Shown here: positions 1-11,316 of the stretch, piece by piece
Position numbering within the stretch: the first letter of the stretch is position 1
Layout of the letters: every line of letters begins with the position of its first letter
Source: Hippophae tibetana
Taxonomy: Eukaryota > Streptophyta > Magnoliopsida > Rosales > Elaeagnaceae
Direction of reading: 5' to 3'
DNA length: 64,000 nt
NCBI GenBank assembly: GCA_037013495.1
Contig: CM072804.1
Coordinates: 37,302,501-37,366,500, forward strand
The notes under the pieces: generated by a model
The model's input: the letters and a program-made list of their open reading frames with translations, nothing else
The model's database searches: none
Told to the model about the DNA's origin: nothing
Translations under genes and position numbers: made by a program

Positions 1-574
1 TAGGTTATTAAGTTATAAATTGATAAAAATTAAAAGTAACCTATTCACACACGCCTTCGAATTTCTGACATTGACATTTGGTAAATTTAAATTGAAACAT
101 TTTTTAAATGAAGTATGAAAATGATTTTCAAGTAATTATTATTATAAACCATGACTGTTTAAGAAGTTGAAAATAACTTATGCTTTAGATTTTAATTATG
201 ATCTTAAAGGAGATTAAAAAGCATGGGACATTTTTATATTTTGTTTTTTTCTTTCTAATTTTATTTTGGTTATTTTAAAGTTAATTTTTGATTTTATTTA
301 GTTTTGATTTTTTTTATAATTTTAGTTTTTGATTTTTTTTATTTCTTTTTAATTTTTAAAGTTAGTTCAATGTTTGTGGGTATCATTACTGAAAATCCTT
401 ACAAGACTTAAACTTGTTCACTAGGATAATCTAGGGGTTTAGAGACTTTTTTCATATATTAAATGCAACCATGTCAATCCATGAAAGTGATTTAGGATAG
501 TTTAATTTTTAATTTTTATTTTAGTTTTTTCCGCTCCTTTTGCTAAGGGACTAGCAAGAAGCTGGTTAGGGTTG
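1..574 (+). mobile_element. 3' internal (noncoding) end of a family A Athila/Tat-like Gypsy element
   Basis: No coding potential is visible. The stretch is an inverted, diverged match to the DNA just inside the 3' LTR of the complete family A element (about 38922-39300). Both have the same order of landmarks: a block ending AGTAATGATACC / GGTATCATTACT, a pair of words around 'aacccttaggtt', and CTAGCAAGAAGCTGGTT immediately before the LTR. This sets the orientation as plus and makes it the 3' untranslated part of an element whose body lies left of the window. Confidence 0.8.
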
Positions 575-865
575 TGATGAGTGCTTAAAAAGGACTAAAA
601 TTACCATGATTTAATGCACTTTAATTGATTAAATAGATTTATATTTGTATGATTTTATCATATTTTATGTAAATTTGTATTTTCAAAATCACTAATATTT
701 TTATTATTTCGTAGGTATTTTTTCTTTGAAAATAATTTAAAAACTCGAAGAAAAATACTAGAAGAAATACATCATAATATTTAAAGTGTAGTATTCATGT
801 ATTATACAAATTAGTGAGAAAAAATGAGGAAAAAATGGAAAAAACTATGATGTCATGAATATGCC
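575..865 (+). repeat. Truncated 3' LTR of family A (U3 start)
   Basis: Begins TGATGAGTGCT and follows the family A LTR through the stretches 'taaaattaccatgattt' and 'aggtattttt' to the 'atgaggaaaaa' block. Homology is lost near 865, where minus-strand Copia integrase sequence begins. The GC-rich cassette, TATA box and R/U5 are missing. The right edge is approximate. Confidence 0.75.
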
Positions 866-1655
866 ATGTTGAGCCCCGCAAGTATCCACTGAGTCCTATG
901 AGTACCTATGCATGTCGTGTTGACTGCTTTTGCCTAGAACTGCTTCGGTAGACATGACAATATAGGAATGCTTCTGGCTATTTCTGTCAATGTTCGATTC
1001 ATATGCTCAACTATACTGTTGTGTTGAGGCATGCTTGGAACAATTCTATCCATTCTCATCCCGTTCTCATAACATAAATTTTCGAATTTGTGTCTTCATA
1101 TTCACCACCATTGTTAGTTCTGAGCTTTTTGATCTTCAAACCTGTCTCATTTTCAACCATAACTTTCCATCTCCTGAAAGCCTCAAATACTTCAGACTTA
1201 TGATTTAGAAAGTAAACCCTTACCTTCCAAGAGTGATCATCGATGAAAGTCATGAAGTAGTGTTTCCCACCAATGGATGGGATGGTGGTTAGTCCCAAAA
1301 CATCATAATGAATGAGCTCTAGTCTTTTCTTCTTTGGGGTTTTGCCACTTGTTTGAAAGCTGACTATATTTTACTTTCCAAGTATGCAATCTTTGCACAT
1401 GTCTATCTCCACTGACTGTAGACTTAGAAGTTTTCCCTATGATTGCATAATCTTTATCCCTTTCTCACTCATGTGGCCTAGTCTCTGGTGCCACATATTT
1501 GGTGTTTCATTTCCTACTGTAACTATGATCAAACAATGTGCCCCTAAAATCATGGAAAGAGTGCTTCTCTTCTTACCTTGAGTAACAATCATTGTACCCT
1601 TCAAAATCTTACAATCATCACCATGGAAGATCGTAGTGTAGCCTTCACTAGCCAT
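866..1655 (-). pseudogene. Copia GAG-pre-integrase and integrase core (broken)
   Basis: The frame at 1655-1437 contains WHQRLGHMSEKGI, the GAG-pre-integrase signature with its zinc-binding His residues. The frame at 1298-1056 contains the integrase core: a GGKHYFMTFIDDHS-type first catalytic Asp region and KKLRTNNGGEYE around the second Asp position (here Asn-Asn-Gly, so the catalytic Asp looks lost). Further left, about 1030-940, MPQHNSIVEHMNRTL gives the third catalytic region with its Glu, then an in-frame stop. Not functional. Confidence 0.85.
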
Positions 1656-1929
1656 CTACCTATTAAGAGTAAGTTCTTTCTTAGGTTAGGAATATGCTTG
1701 ACATCCTTCAACTCCCAAATAGACCCGTTCAACTTAATCTTCAGTACACCTTTGCCAATAATAGGACACGGTCGATAATCACTAATATATACCTTTCCAA
1801 GTCTTAAGAGGACATATTTCTCAAAGAATTCTTTCTATGAAGTAGCATGGAATGATGCTCTTGAGTCTAACATCCAAGATTCTTTTTTGATTTCCAAAGA
1901 GCATATCAATGCATCATCTCCCTTGTGGT

Positions 1930-2759
1930 TGAACTAAAATTTGCCTCTACCTTCACTTCCTGGTCCTTCCGTGCACTATTGCACTAGTTTTTGTAGTGCA
2001 TGGTTCTCCTACAATTCCAACACTCAACAGTCTTCGAGCTATGGGAATTATTAGGATTCATGGATTTGGACCTCTTATCCTTTGATTTACCGTAGTAGTT
2101 TATTCTATTACGTTCATTCCCTATGGTTGAATTTCTTCCTCTTCACTCTGTATGCAAAACTGAAGAGGTTAAAGATTCAACTGACTCTCTACGTCAGATC
2201 TCTTCACTGAGAAGCAGATCACAAACACCGTCAAATTTCAACTTATTACTTCCTGACGAGCTACTCATAGTAATGATAGTATCATTCCAACTTTCTAGTA
2301 AAGAAGACAAAAGTATCAATGCTCATACTTCTTCATCGAATTCAATTCTAACTGTACTCAACTAGATTATGACTGTGTTTAGTTCATTGAGATGTTGAGC
2401 TACCGATGGGCCTTTCGTCATCTACAAATTGAACAAAGGTCTCATCAGGTGCACTTTGTCTGAGGTCGATTATTTCTCATACATATTGGAGAGAGCTTCC
2501 ATAAGATCCCCCCCCCCCCCCATGATCTTTTCCTTTACTATTTTGAAAGCAACATTACGAGATAGTATCAATCAAATATCTCTGAGGGCTTGTATGCATA
2601 GAAGATTCCAATCTTCTTTCTTCATAGCCTCTGGCTTCTTCCTTTAGAGAAGTCGATAGAGACTTATTTGATACAAATAATCCTTTATGTACATTACCAA
2701 AACCCATAATCCGTGTCATCGAATTTCTCGACTTTCACCTTTCGTTCATTTGTGGCCAT
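1930..2759 (-). pseudogene. Copia gag with CCHC knuckle (broken)
   Basis: Translation from the minus ATG at 2759-2757 opens with MATNERKV followed by EKFDDTDYGFW, the typical N-terminus of a Copia gag. Near 2030-1990 a CX2CX4HX4C zinc knuckle (CWNC...H...C) can be read but has a stop inside it. The middle is cut by frameshifts, including one next to a 14-C homopolymer at 2508-2521. Confidence 0.75.
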
Positions 2760-2835
2760 TGCTCCCACTCAAATATGACTTTCTTTAGATCATTTTTTAC
2801 TATTCTTGTGAACCACCGTGTATTAGAAATCACCA

Positions 2836-2855
2836 CAAAATACTATGATACTAGT
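2836..2855 (-). other. Degraded primer-binding site (tRNA-Met type)
   Basis: On the minus strand, directly inside the 5' LTR, is TAGTATCATAGT. This is a decayed form of the usual TGGTATCAGAGC complementary to the initiator tRNA-Met 3' end. Position and match support its role; the decay means it is no longer functional. Confidence 0.6.
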
Positions 2856-4514
2856 TGTTAGAAAATTATGCAAATTCTTGAAAAGCCAGATTTATGAGAA
2901 AGCAAAAATAGACAAAATAATACACAAGTTTGATAACAGAGTTCGACCAATTTTTCCTAGGTCTTCGAACCTACTATAGATATTTTTACTAAAAAGGAGA
3001 AATTATACAAAGTATTTACAACACTCACAACTCACAACCCAATTATACACAAGAAAATTTCTCTCAATTTTCTTTATGCTTTTCTCTTAATAGGATAATT
3101 AAAAGTACCTATTGGGGTGTGATGAGCGAAAACCGGCATCGCCGATTCTTGCCAATACTGTGGTTTTAATATTTATAAAACTCTCACAAGTGCACGAATC
3201 ATTTCGAAGAAAATGATAAGTATACTCCCAAGGTCGATCTAAGGAAGGAATGTATGTGGTTTTTAATTTATTATTCAAACTTTTAAAAACGAAATTAAAT
3301 CCTAAACATCCTGTCACGATAGTTTGGTTTTTGTGTTCCTAATCTAATAACATAAAAATAAAACATATATACAGATTAATTAAATATAATCTAATAACAT
3401 AAAAATAAACATAGATACAGATTCAATAAATAATTATCTAAAAATAAACATATATACAGATTCAATAAACATTCATGCAAATTTTATCATTTATAATGGC
3501 GGAGTATTTATGGATATAATAACTAAGTTAATTATGCTTGCTCATATTATTTAGGTTATTAAAGATATGAATTGATATTTATTGATTCTCCCTTTTTTGT
3601 ATGAATACCACCTTTGGTGGGGTTAGATATTCTTTGTTAACTAAACAAATCAATTAACACCTATGGGTGGGGTTGATAACTAATATGCTTAATTAAATTA
3701 ATTCCTTTTTCTAAGAGATTGAAAATGAACCATTTAAATGCCACCTTTGGTGGGGTTAGACAGTTTAAACTTTATTCAAGGTGTCCAAATTAAACCTAAG
3801 AATTTAGTTATCCGAGTACTAACTTTCAAGTTTTAAAACCACTACCGAAAACATGTCGTCAATACATTTTCAGATAATAATTCTTATAAAAACTTTTGAA
3901 ATAGAGCTTCACTCTAACTACCGGGCGATTGTACCATCAAATAAAAGAGCACTACTCTAAATCAGACCGGATAACTAAACCTTAAAATCTAATTTTTGGG
4001 TTTAAGTTTGTAATGAAAAATAATATATTTCTCTCTAACATTCTTAATATAAAATCTTGAATAAAAATAAAATCAATTCATTTTAGAGATTTTTACCTAT
4101 TTAATATTTCGCAAGCATAACAACGTTATTATTACATCATGTTTATAAACAGCCAGCACAGTTAAATTTAATCACAGACAAATTAAATATAACATGTAAG
4201 AATAAAGCATAAAAATAACTGTAAAGAAAATAAAATCCTTACAGAACTTCGACGCTATTCCCGTTGCCGGAAAAACTCCAAGCGGAATTTGCACTCCCAT
4301 TTATTGAATCAAAAAGCTAAAAAATTACATAAACATAACTAGTTCTTCCCAAAAAAAGGGAAGAACTCTAAAACTAAGAGAAATTAACTAAAAAAAAGCT
4401 AAAAACTAAGAAAACATAAGAAAAACTAAAAATCTAAGAAAAGAGAGAAAGAAAGAGAGAAAAGAATGTATTTGGAGGTTTTGAAGGTGTGTTTTGAAGT
4501 GAAGGGAAGGGGGG

Positions 4515-4522
4515 TATTTATA
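4515..4522 (-). promoter_or_regulatory. LTR TATA box
   Basis: TATAAATA on the minus strand inside CCTATAAATACCCC, at the same relative position in the other full family A LTRs (38376-38383, 48336-48343, 63783-63790). It lies about 100 bp downstream of the GC-rich cassette and marks the probable U3/R transition. Confidence 0.7.
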
Positions 4523-4629
4523 GGTGAGGATGGAGAGAAAAAGTAGAGAAAACAATGTTAAAAAAATGTAAAAACGTGGATTAGTGATTGCTGACGTCAT
4601 CAAATGACGTTAGCATGACGGGGGCGGCT

Positions 4630-4677
4630 GAACAGTACCGCGGATGAACAGTGCCGCGGATGAACAGTTCCGCGCGC
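4630..4677. repeat. 16-bp GC-rich tandem repeat, 3 copies
   Basis: Units gaacagtaccgcggat, gaacagtgccgcggat and gaacagttccgcgcgc sit side by side in the U3 part of the solo LTR. The equivalent place in other family A LTRs holds unrelated GC-rich sequence. Confidence 0.85.
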
Positions 4678-5199
4678 AGCTTGGGGCGGAGCTGGGTGCT
4701 GGGGCGCGGCGGCGCGATTTTCTCCTTTCTGACATTTTTCTCCTTTTTGACCCATTTTGTCCAATTTTTCCATATTTGTTGATCTTTCCCCATTTATTTA
4801 TTAATATATTTGTGATGTATTGCTTCCAGTATTCCTCTTTGAGTTTTTAAGTTGCGTTTTTAAGCCAAAATACCTGAAAAACAATAAAAATACCCGTGAT
4901 TCCGAAAAAGACAAATTTATATAAATATATGATAAAACATATAAATATATATATTTTTAATCAATTAATGTGCATAAAATCATGGTTATTTTAGTGCTTT
5001 TTGAGCACTCATCAGGGTGCTCTATTTATAAATGAAAAAATCCCCTTCTACATGTTTTGCCAACTAATTCTTAATTAGCTTTCCTTATTTTTTAACAAAA
5101 GGATGCAACGTTCATTCATTTTTCTTAGGTTGTTGGCTTGATAACTAGTTTTTTTTATTATTATCATTTATTGCACCTTTTGGTGCATGTAAGTTTGAC

Positions 5200-6800
5200 C
5201 AACACCTTGACCCAAGACATGTCATTCTCTTACTATTTCTATGCAATGTCCCTTGTCACCTACCATTTCAATGGATTCCTACACGCAGTCTATATCTTCA
5301 TCTACCACACCTTCATTACTAGCTATATTACCTATACATACCACCATTACATTTACCACTACCACTAGCTCCTATTTACCTACCATTTTTCTAGTTTCTC
5401 AACTTGCTAATATTCATCATATGACCACAAGAGAAAAAAATGGCTTTTAAACCAAAATCCTTTCTATCAAAACTATATTATTGGAACCATCATATATTAA
5501 AGAAGTTTTAGAGTATCCCAAGTAGGTAGATTCAATGAAGCTATAAATTTGATGCCTTGTTGGAAGATGGAACTTGGGAGTTGGTTCTTCATCTTATGAA
5601 TGCACAAATCATAGGAAACAAATGGGACTTTCGAGTGAATTTGAAGGCTAGTCACATGTTGGAAAGATGCAAAAGTCAAGTTGTTGCAAAGGGTTATGAT
5701 CAGGATTTAGGTATTGATTGCATAGTGGAATTCAGTTCTATAGTGAAGCCTACAATAATAAGAGTAGTATTGGATTTTGTTATGTCTCATGATTGGATGG
5801 GAAGATAGTTTGATGTGAATAATGTCTTTTTAAATTATTTGTTGGATGAAGATGTGTAGATGAAACAATCTAAAGGCTTTATGGACACTTTAAAGCCTCG
5901 CTATATGTGCATGTTGAAAATGGCCTTGTATGGTCTCAAGCAAGTTCAAAGAACTTAGTTTACCAAGCTAAGAACTTGTCTACAACATTGGGGATTTAGG
6001 TGCTCAAGTATGAAAAATTGAACATTAATATATGATACTAATGTTGATTTGTTGGTATTTTTGATTTATATGGATTACATTGTCATTATTTGCACTAATC
6101 TAGGGCTTATACAAAGCATAAGATTGTATCAAGATTTTTTACACAAACACTTGGGTGTTTTAAACTTTTATCTTGATATTGAAGTGTGGCGCAGCTTAAA
6201 TTATTTTCATCTTAGTTAGAGGAAGTACATTCATTAGCTTCTTGATACCGCTCGTCTATTAAAGGCCAAGGTTATTTCTACTCCACTTCTGTTGGAAAAA
6301 CATTCTCCAAAGCTAATAGTGTGTTACTCTCACATTCTACATAGTATAGAACCATGTTGGATTCCTTGAAATATTGTACACTTAAAAGGCCTGAGATTTC
6401 CGATTCAGTCAATAAGCAGTACTAATTTCTTCAAAGTTCTACTGATGTTCATGGTCTTCAGGCAAGTAGAGAGTAGTGTCTCGTTCCTCCACAGAAGCTG
6501 AGTTTAGAGCCTTTACTAATATCACGGCTGAGTTAGATTGTTACCAAAGGTTGCTAGGAAAGTGGCATGTAGTGCTATCTCATCCTTAAATCATATTTCG
6601 TGAAAAAATTAGTCCTCGTCATCTAGTTAGGAATAGGATACTTCATTCAGGCATGTGGAGATAAAATTTTTCTATGTACGTGAGAAAGTATAAGCAAGAG
6701 CTTTGATTGTGGAATAAGTTCCAAGTGAGTAGCAAGTCGCAGATATTATGAAGAAACCTTTATTCATCCAACATTTTCAAGATTTAATGATTTAAACTCA
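5200..6800 (+). pseudogene. Copia polyprotein remnant (RT and RNase H)
   Basis: Plus-strand translation gives HHMTTREKNGFKPK near 5418 (the linker before RT), then DGTWELV and VAKGYDQDLGID (RT N-terminus, 5566-5730), MALYGLKQ, and IYMDYIVIIC near 6068 where the YVDD catalytic box should be (Asp partly replaced). RNase H follows with STEAEFRAF (6495) and VADIMKKPL (6738). There are stops throughout. No LTR, gag or integrase could be assigned to it. The left edge is approximate. Confidence 0.8.
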
Positions 6801-6896
6801 CAATAGATTTACTATGATGTGATCAATTGTATTATAGCTACTATATATCTCTAGTAATAGAGTTAGTTGCTATAAAGGTACTTGTTTACATCATAT

Positions 6897-7158
6897 TGAT
6901 ATGAGCAGCATTTGCTCGAGCTGCTCATAGGCATAGTGCAGGGTGAAAGGGCCACACATGGGTACAGAAGGGGACCATGAACAATGCAGGAATATAGTCA
7001 AAGTTAGTTAGAATAATTCCCTTGTAATTGAGTCCGTGGAAGGCTATATTATGCGTCAGCAAATTCAAATAATGTATATCTCGAATATTATACAAAATCA
7101 ACTCCTCCCTCACCTTTGTTTTCTCTCTTCTTCTACCTCTTTGAAACTATCCTAATCA
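6897..7158 (+). repeat. 5' LTR of the Reina-like element
   Basis: A 262-bp LTR beginning TGATATGAGCAGC and ending CCTAATCA. The tip carries a 10/10 inverted repeat, TATGAGCAGC...GCTGCTCATA, around a 10-nt loop. The GTTAGTTAG / ATTCCCTTGTAATT / GGCTATAT blocks are shared with the LTRs of the gene-capturing element at 25273-29050, so the two families are related. Confidence 0.9.
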
Positions 7159-7159
7159 G

Positions 7160-7177
7160 TGGTATCAAAACCGGTTC
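7160..7177 (+). other. Primer-binding site, tRNA-Met initiator type
   Basis: TGGTATCAAAACCGGTTC starts one base after the 5' LTR. It matches the TGGTATCAGAGCC pattern complementary to the 3' end of plant initiator tRNA-Met, with substitutions. Confidence 0.8.
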
Positions 7178-7182
7178 TAGCC

Positions 7183-8140
7183 ATGGATACTTGAGGCAAA
7201 TCTAATGCTGAGTTTTGCAATGATGTCTTGGAAAATCTAGCATAACATGAGACGGGTTTATCCAAGTTGGTTCTACCTTACAGGTTGTGCTCACTGAGTT
7301 ACAAGCTCTGCACGTAGCTCGTAACACACCTGAAATCAACCCCTTTGCAAGAGATGAAACAATGTGCCCTCACTCACACTTGAAGTAATCATTCCCTAAA
7401 TTTTCTGGTGAGGATCCTACCGGTTGGATCTACCAAGCCAAGCAATATTTTGAATTTACTAATATTGCTTTAGACCTTCAAGTGCAGCTCACTTCCTTCC
7501 ATCTGGAAGGCATTACATTGCAATGGCACTGGTGGCTTACATAATTTCATGGACCACTCACATGGGAGGAGTTCACCAAGGAAACACAACTCAGATTTGG
7601 ACCAACTGACTACGAGGACCCTTCAAAGGCCCTATCTTAACTTAAACACACCACGAGTGTCACAACATATCAGGAATCCTTTGACAAGCTTTCTCATAGG
7701 GTTGATAGCTTACCAAAATAATTTATGATTGGTTGCTTCATAACTGGATTGAGGGATGAAATTTGCCTTGATGTTAAAATCAAGCAGCCTAGAACATTGG
7801 CTGACGCCATTGGAGTAGCTAGGTTAATTGAGGAAAGGAATCTATTATATAATAAATCAACTTAGAACCCTCATTATCAGCTTCCTTCAATACCACCAAA
7901 TAAACCAACCAACACCATAGGGTGTGTTAGGACCTCCACCCCAACAACGTTCAATTCTAACTCAACTAATGGCCTTCCGGTGAATTACCAATCAAGAAGC
8001 ATGTGAACGAAGAGAAAAGGGCTATGTTATTACTATGATGAGAAGTTTGTGGCTGTCCACCACTACGTGCGGCCTTACCTATTCATGATTGAGGATTTAC
8101 CTCAGACAACCCCATATGATAGAGAAGAAACCCTCTCTAA
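7183..8140 (+). pseudogene. Chromovirus gag (broken)
   Basis: An ATG at 7183 follows the PBS closely. The translation in shifting frames contains the retrotransposon-gag core (LTWEEFTKETQLRFG around 7565, then ESFDKLSHRV and LRDEICLDVKIKQP near 7750). About 8027-8090 holds a decayed CCHC knuckle, KGLCYYYDEKF...HH, in which the second and last Cys are gone. Gag would form the particle and bind RNA. The N-terminal segment is homologous to the leader of the gene-capturing element at 28480-28770. Confidence 0.75.
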
Positions 8141-8210
8141 GTAAAAGCTTCAGAAATTGGTATCAGAGATTTACTTCCATGCTATAGCAGGCACCATACA
8201 CCCCAAACAC

Positions 8211-9910
8211 TTAGAGTTAGGGTTAAGCTAAAGAATAAGAAGGTTCTAGTATTGATAGATGGGGGTAGTACCCATAAATTCATTGATCAAACTCTAGTTT
8301 CCCAATTTGGTTTAACTTTTGTAAAGAATAATAGACTTGAAGTCATGATGGCTAATCATGAGATGATAGAGTGTGCTGGATAGTGTAGCAACCTCACCAT
8401 TTCCATTCAAGGGTATCTTGTTACTGTATCTTATTATGTGCTGTCGATGGCAACATTCCAAGTGGTTCTTGGAGTCCAATGGTGTGAGACCTTTGGCCCA
8501 ATTAAGATGGATTATAGAAAGCTTACTCTAAGCTTGAAGGTAAGAGGAACCAACCATACATTCCAAGGATTACAACAAATGAACATTGTAGTTGTGATTG
8601 ACAAGGAATGCAGTGAGCTACAAAATTTCGTGTTGTTTTTCAAAAAAATTTCTTTATACAACCAAGGAAATCTTGAAGCCAATTCAAACATCATAGAGTT
8701 AAGACATTTTCATGTAGAATTCTCACACATATTTGAACCTCCTACCTATTTACCCCCTAAACGATTACAAGATCATCACATTCCATTTCTGCCTAGTTTA
8801 GGGCCGATCAATGTACAACCATATAGTTATCCATAATACCAGAAAATAGAAATTGAAAAGATGGTTAAAGAGCTCATTCGATCTAGGTTGGTGAGGTCTA
8901 GTAACAATCTTTTTTCTTTACCAGTTTTGTTAGTAAAAAAAACTGATGGCAGTTGGAAATTTTGTGTGGATTATAGGGCTTTGAACCTCCTACATATTTA
9001 TGAAGTACCATCTTCCTGTATTATATAAACTATTAGATGAACTCTATAGAGCTAATATTTTTTCCAAATTGGATTTACGATCAATGTATCATTAAATACG
9101 GGTACAAGAAGAAGATATTCGTAAAATAGCCTTTCAAACTCATGAAGGCTATTATGAATTCTTAGTGATGCCATTTGGTCTCATTAACACCCCAATTACC
9201 TTCCAAAGCCTCATCAATGACCTATTTTGACCCTACCCTTGAAAATTTATTTTGGTTTTCTTTGATGACATCCTGGTATACTCATAATCTGGGAAGGATT
9301 ACCTAGTGCATCTATTAGTTGTCCTTCAAATCATGGCTACTTGGGTGTATTAGTAGATCCTTCAAAAATTCAAGCTTTCATTGACTAGCCCACCCTAACC
9401 ACAACCAGAGGAGTTCGAGGATTCCTTAGGTTAGCTAGTTATTACAAGAAATTCATACGTCACTTGGGTATCCTTGCAGCTTCCATAACCTGTTTGTTGA
9501 GTAGGGAAAGGTTCCATTTGAATGCGATGGCTGAAAGTTCCTTCAAACAAGTTAAAGAAGCTTTAACCACCCTACCAATCTTACGCCTACCAGATTTTAC
9601 TCAATAGTTTATGATTGAGTGTGATGCAAGTGGAATTGGACTTGGTGCCATCCTTATCCAAGAAAACAAACTAGTGGTATACTTTAGTGAAGCCCTAAAA
9701 GGATAAGTATTGACCTATGAAAAGGAAATGATGGCCATTAAGGTATGGCACCTATACTTGCTGGAAAAACCCTTCACCATTCATACAAATCAAAAAAGCC
9801 TCAAATACCTATTGGAATAGCGTATCACCATCCCAACATAGGTACGGTGGCTGCCAAAAATCCTTGGCTACGATTATGAAATTGAATACAAATTTGAGCA
9901 GGAAAACTAG
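8211..9910 (+). pseudogene. Chromovirus protease, reverse transcriptase and RNase H (broken)
   Basis: Protease: VLIDGGSTHKFID near 8250, with D-G-G where D-S/T-G is usual, then VVLGVQW (8463). RT: KFCVDYRALN near 8960, a PFGL box near 9172 and FFDDILVYS near 9260, the YxDD-equivalent catalytic Asp pair. RNase H: IECDASGIGLGAIL near 9615 and YEKEMMAIK near 9717, with the D...E residues of the fold. The frame is interrupted by stops and there is a small deletion after the RT active site, so the enzymes are dead. Confidence 0.85.
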
Positions 9911-9939
9911 GGTGTAGACTCTCTCTCACATGTAATTGA

Positions 9940-11285
9940 ATTCCACTTCTTATGTATTTCCCAAGCACACGCAGATTGATGGCCCGGCCTCCAAAAAAAT
10001 GTGCAACAAGACCCCTTCTATTCTGATTTACATTCCATACCTATTGGGGGTCATTTTGTGTTCCACAAAACCCTCTCCCATATTAAAGAAAGTTTCTGTT
10101 TGCCAAAACTATGCCAAATGTTGAAGAGGTTCCTAAGGGAGTGTGGTACTTGTCAACGATTTAAAGTTGATAGAAAGAAACTAGTAGGCTTACTCTAGCC
10201 ACTCCCTATCCCTACTAAGATATGGACGGACATCTCAATGGACTTTATTGAAGGGCTACCATCTTCCAAAGTTTACACAGTTATAATGGTAATTGTGGAT
10301 CGTTTGATAAAATATGCTCATTTTGTTCCTATAAAGCATCCATTCACTACTACATCTATGGCCAAGACATTTGTGATCAATGTTGCGTGTTTGCATGGAA
10401 TGCCAACTACCATAGTTAGTGATCGTGATAAGTTGCTTATCAGCTTCTTCTAGCAAGACTTGTTCCAATTGTAGGGAACTCAATTATGCATGAGTTCCAG
10501 CTATCATCCCTAATCAGATTGATAGACTGAGATGGTCAACCAAACCCTCGAGTAATATCTGTGTTACTTTGCTGGAGATCAGCCATGAAAGTGGTTTGAA
10601 TGGATTCCATGGGCTGAGTACAGTTACAACACTTATATCCCCTTCTCCACAAAAATTACCCCTTTTGAATTAGCCTACAACCTTCAACCTCCACATTTAT
10701 TTACATATGTTCGAGGAACTGCCCATGCCTAAGTTATAGATGAGTATCTACGAGCCAGGAACATTATTCTTCGAGAGCTGAGACACAACCTCCTATAGGC
10801 TCAAAATCATATGAAATGTCAAGCTGACAATCACCAATGCGAGGTCTCCTTTTTTGAAGGAGATTATGTTTACTTGAAACTCCAACCCTATAGAAACACT
10901 TTGGTGGCCTTTCGTTCATCCAAGAAGCTTGCCCCATGATTCTTTGGACCTTACAGAGTCATCGCATGAGTGGTCCTATGGCTTACAGATTTCCACTTAC
11001 ACTTGATTCCCACATACATGATGTCTTTCATGTCAACTTATTAAAGAAACATGTGAAAGTAGTTACTCTGAGCTTCATCTAACTTCCTTTAATTTCTAAT
11101 CATGCCACTATCATGCCCCAACCTGAAGCCATAATGGCTCGTCGTATGATTAAGAAGAACAAATATCGACCCAAACTTGAAATTTTGGTCAAATGGATAA
11201 GAGCTTTGGTAGAATAAGCCACTTGGGAGAATGAATGGTATTTTTCAAAATCCTATCCTTAATTCATCCTATCAAATAAGGATTC
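9940..11285 (+). pseudogene. Chromovirus integrase and chromodomain (broken)
   Basis: The zinc-binding N-domain ends with RECGTCQRFK (10138). The catalytic core shows MDFIEGLP (10238) with the first Asp and TIVSDRD (10410) with the second. The C-terminal extension near 11125-11240 reads IMARRMIKKNKYRPKLEILV followed by KW and ATWENEW, the aromatic and acidic pattern of a chromodomain, which in chromoviruses steers integration to marked chromatin. Stops interrupt every part. Confidence 0.82.
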
Positions 11286-11287
11286 TC

Positions 11288-11313
11288 AAAGGGGAGAGAA
11301 ATGATATGAGCAG
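11288..11313 (+). repeat. Polypurine tract and first 12 bp of the 3' LTR
   Basis: AAAGGGGAGAGAAA (11288-11301) is the plus-strand primer tract, followed directly by TGATATGAGCAG, the first 12 bases of the LTR. The LTR then breaks off at the Copia insertion and resumes with CATTTGCTCGAG at 13954. Confidence 0.9.
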
Positions 11314-11316
11314 TAG

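Larger units (their letters stand above)
866..2855 (-). mobile_element. Copia retrotransposon remnant, gag to integrase, no RT/RNase H
   Basis: Read on the minus strand, this holds a decayed Copia polyprotein in the normal order from right to left: gag (start near 2759), zinc knuckle, protease region, GAG-pre-integrase and integrase core. The polyprotein stops inside integrase at about 866, so RT, RNase H and the 3' LTR are absent. A 5' LTR and a degraded tRNA-Met-type PBS lie to the right. The motif style (MSEKGIK, MNRTLTEIAR) is of the Tork/TNT1 kind. Several stops and frameshifts make it a pseudo-element. Confidence 0.85.
3120..5014 (-). repeat. Family A solo LTR with target-site duplication
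   Basis: A complete 1895-bp LTR reading TGATGAGTGCTC from 5014 leftward to ...CGCTCATCA at 3120. It is flanked by the 5-bp duplication GGGTG (3115-3119 and 5015-5019). No internal sequence is attached, so it is a solo LTR left by LTR-LTR recombination. It contains a GC-rich cassette (4620-4720), a TATA box (4515-4522) and R/U5 blocks such as 'ccacctttggtggggttaga', repeated twice inside the LTR. Confidence 0.95.
2856..5097 (-). repeat. Copia 5' LTR, split by a solo Gypsy LTR
   Basis: The LTR begins TGTTAGAAAAT (2856) and ends ATTTTTTAACA (5097), so its termini are near-perfect inverted repeats. The 3115-5019 insertion splits it into 2856-3119 and 5015-5097. Removing the insert and one TSD copy leaves about 340 bp, a normal Copia LTR length. 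Confidence 0.75.

Noticed and set aside
2508-2521. Run of 14 C as a regulatory G-quadruplex
   Set aside because: A single homopolymer in a decayed gag; more likely slippage or a sequencing artefact.
4581-4850. Open frames on both strands near 4600-4850
   Set aside because: These are products of the GC-rich cassette and TATA region of the solo LTR, with matching pseudo-frames in other LTR copies (38354-38671, 63455-63920).
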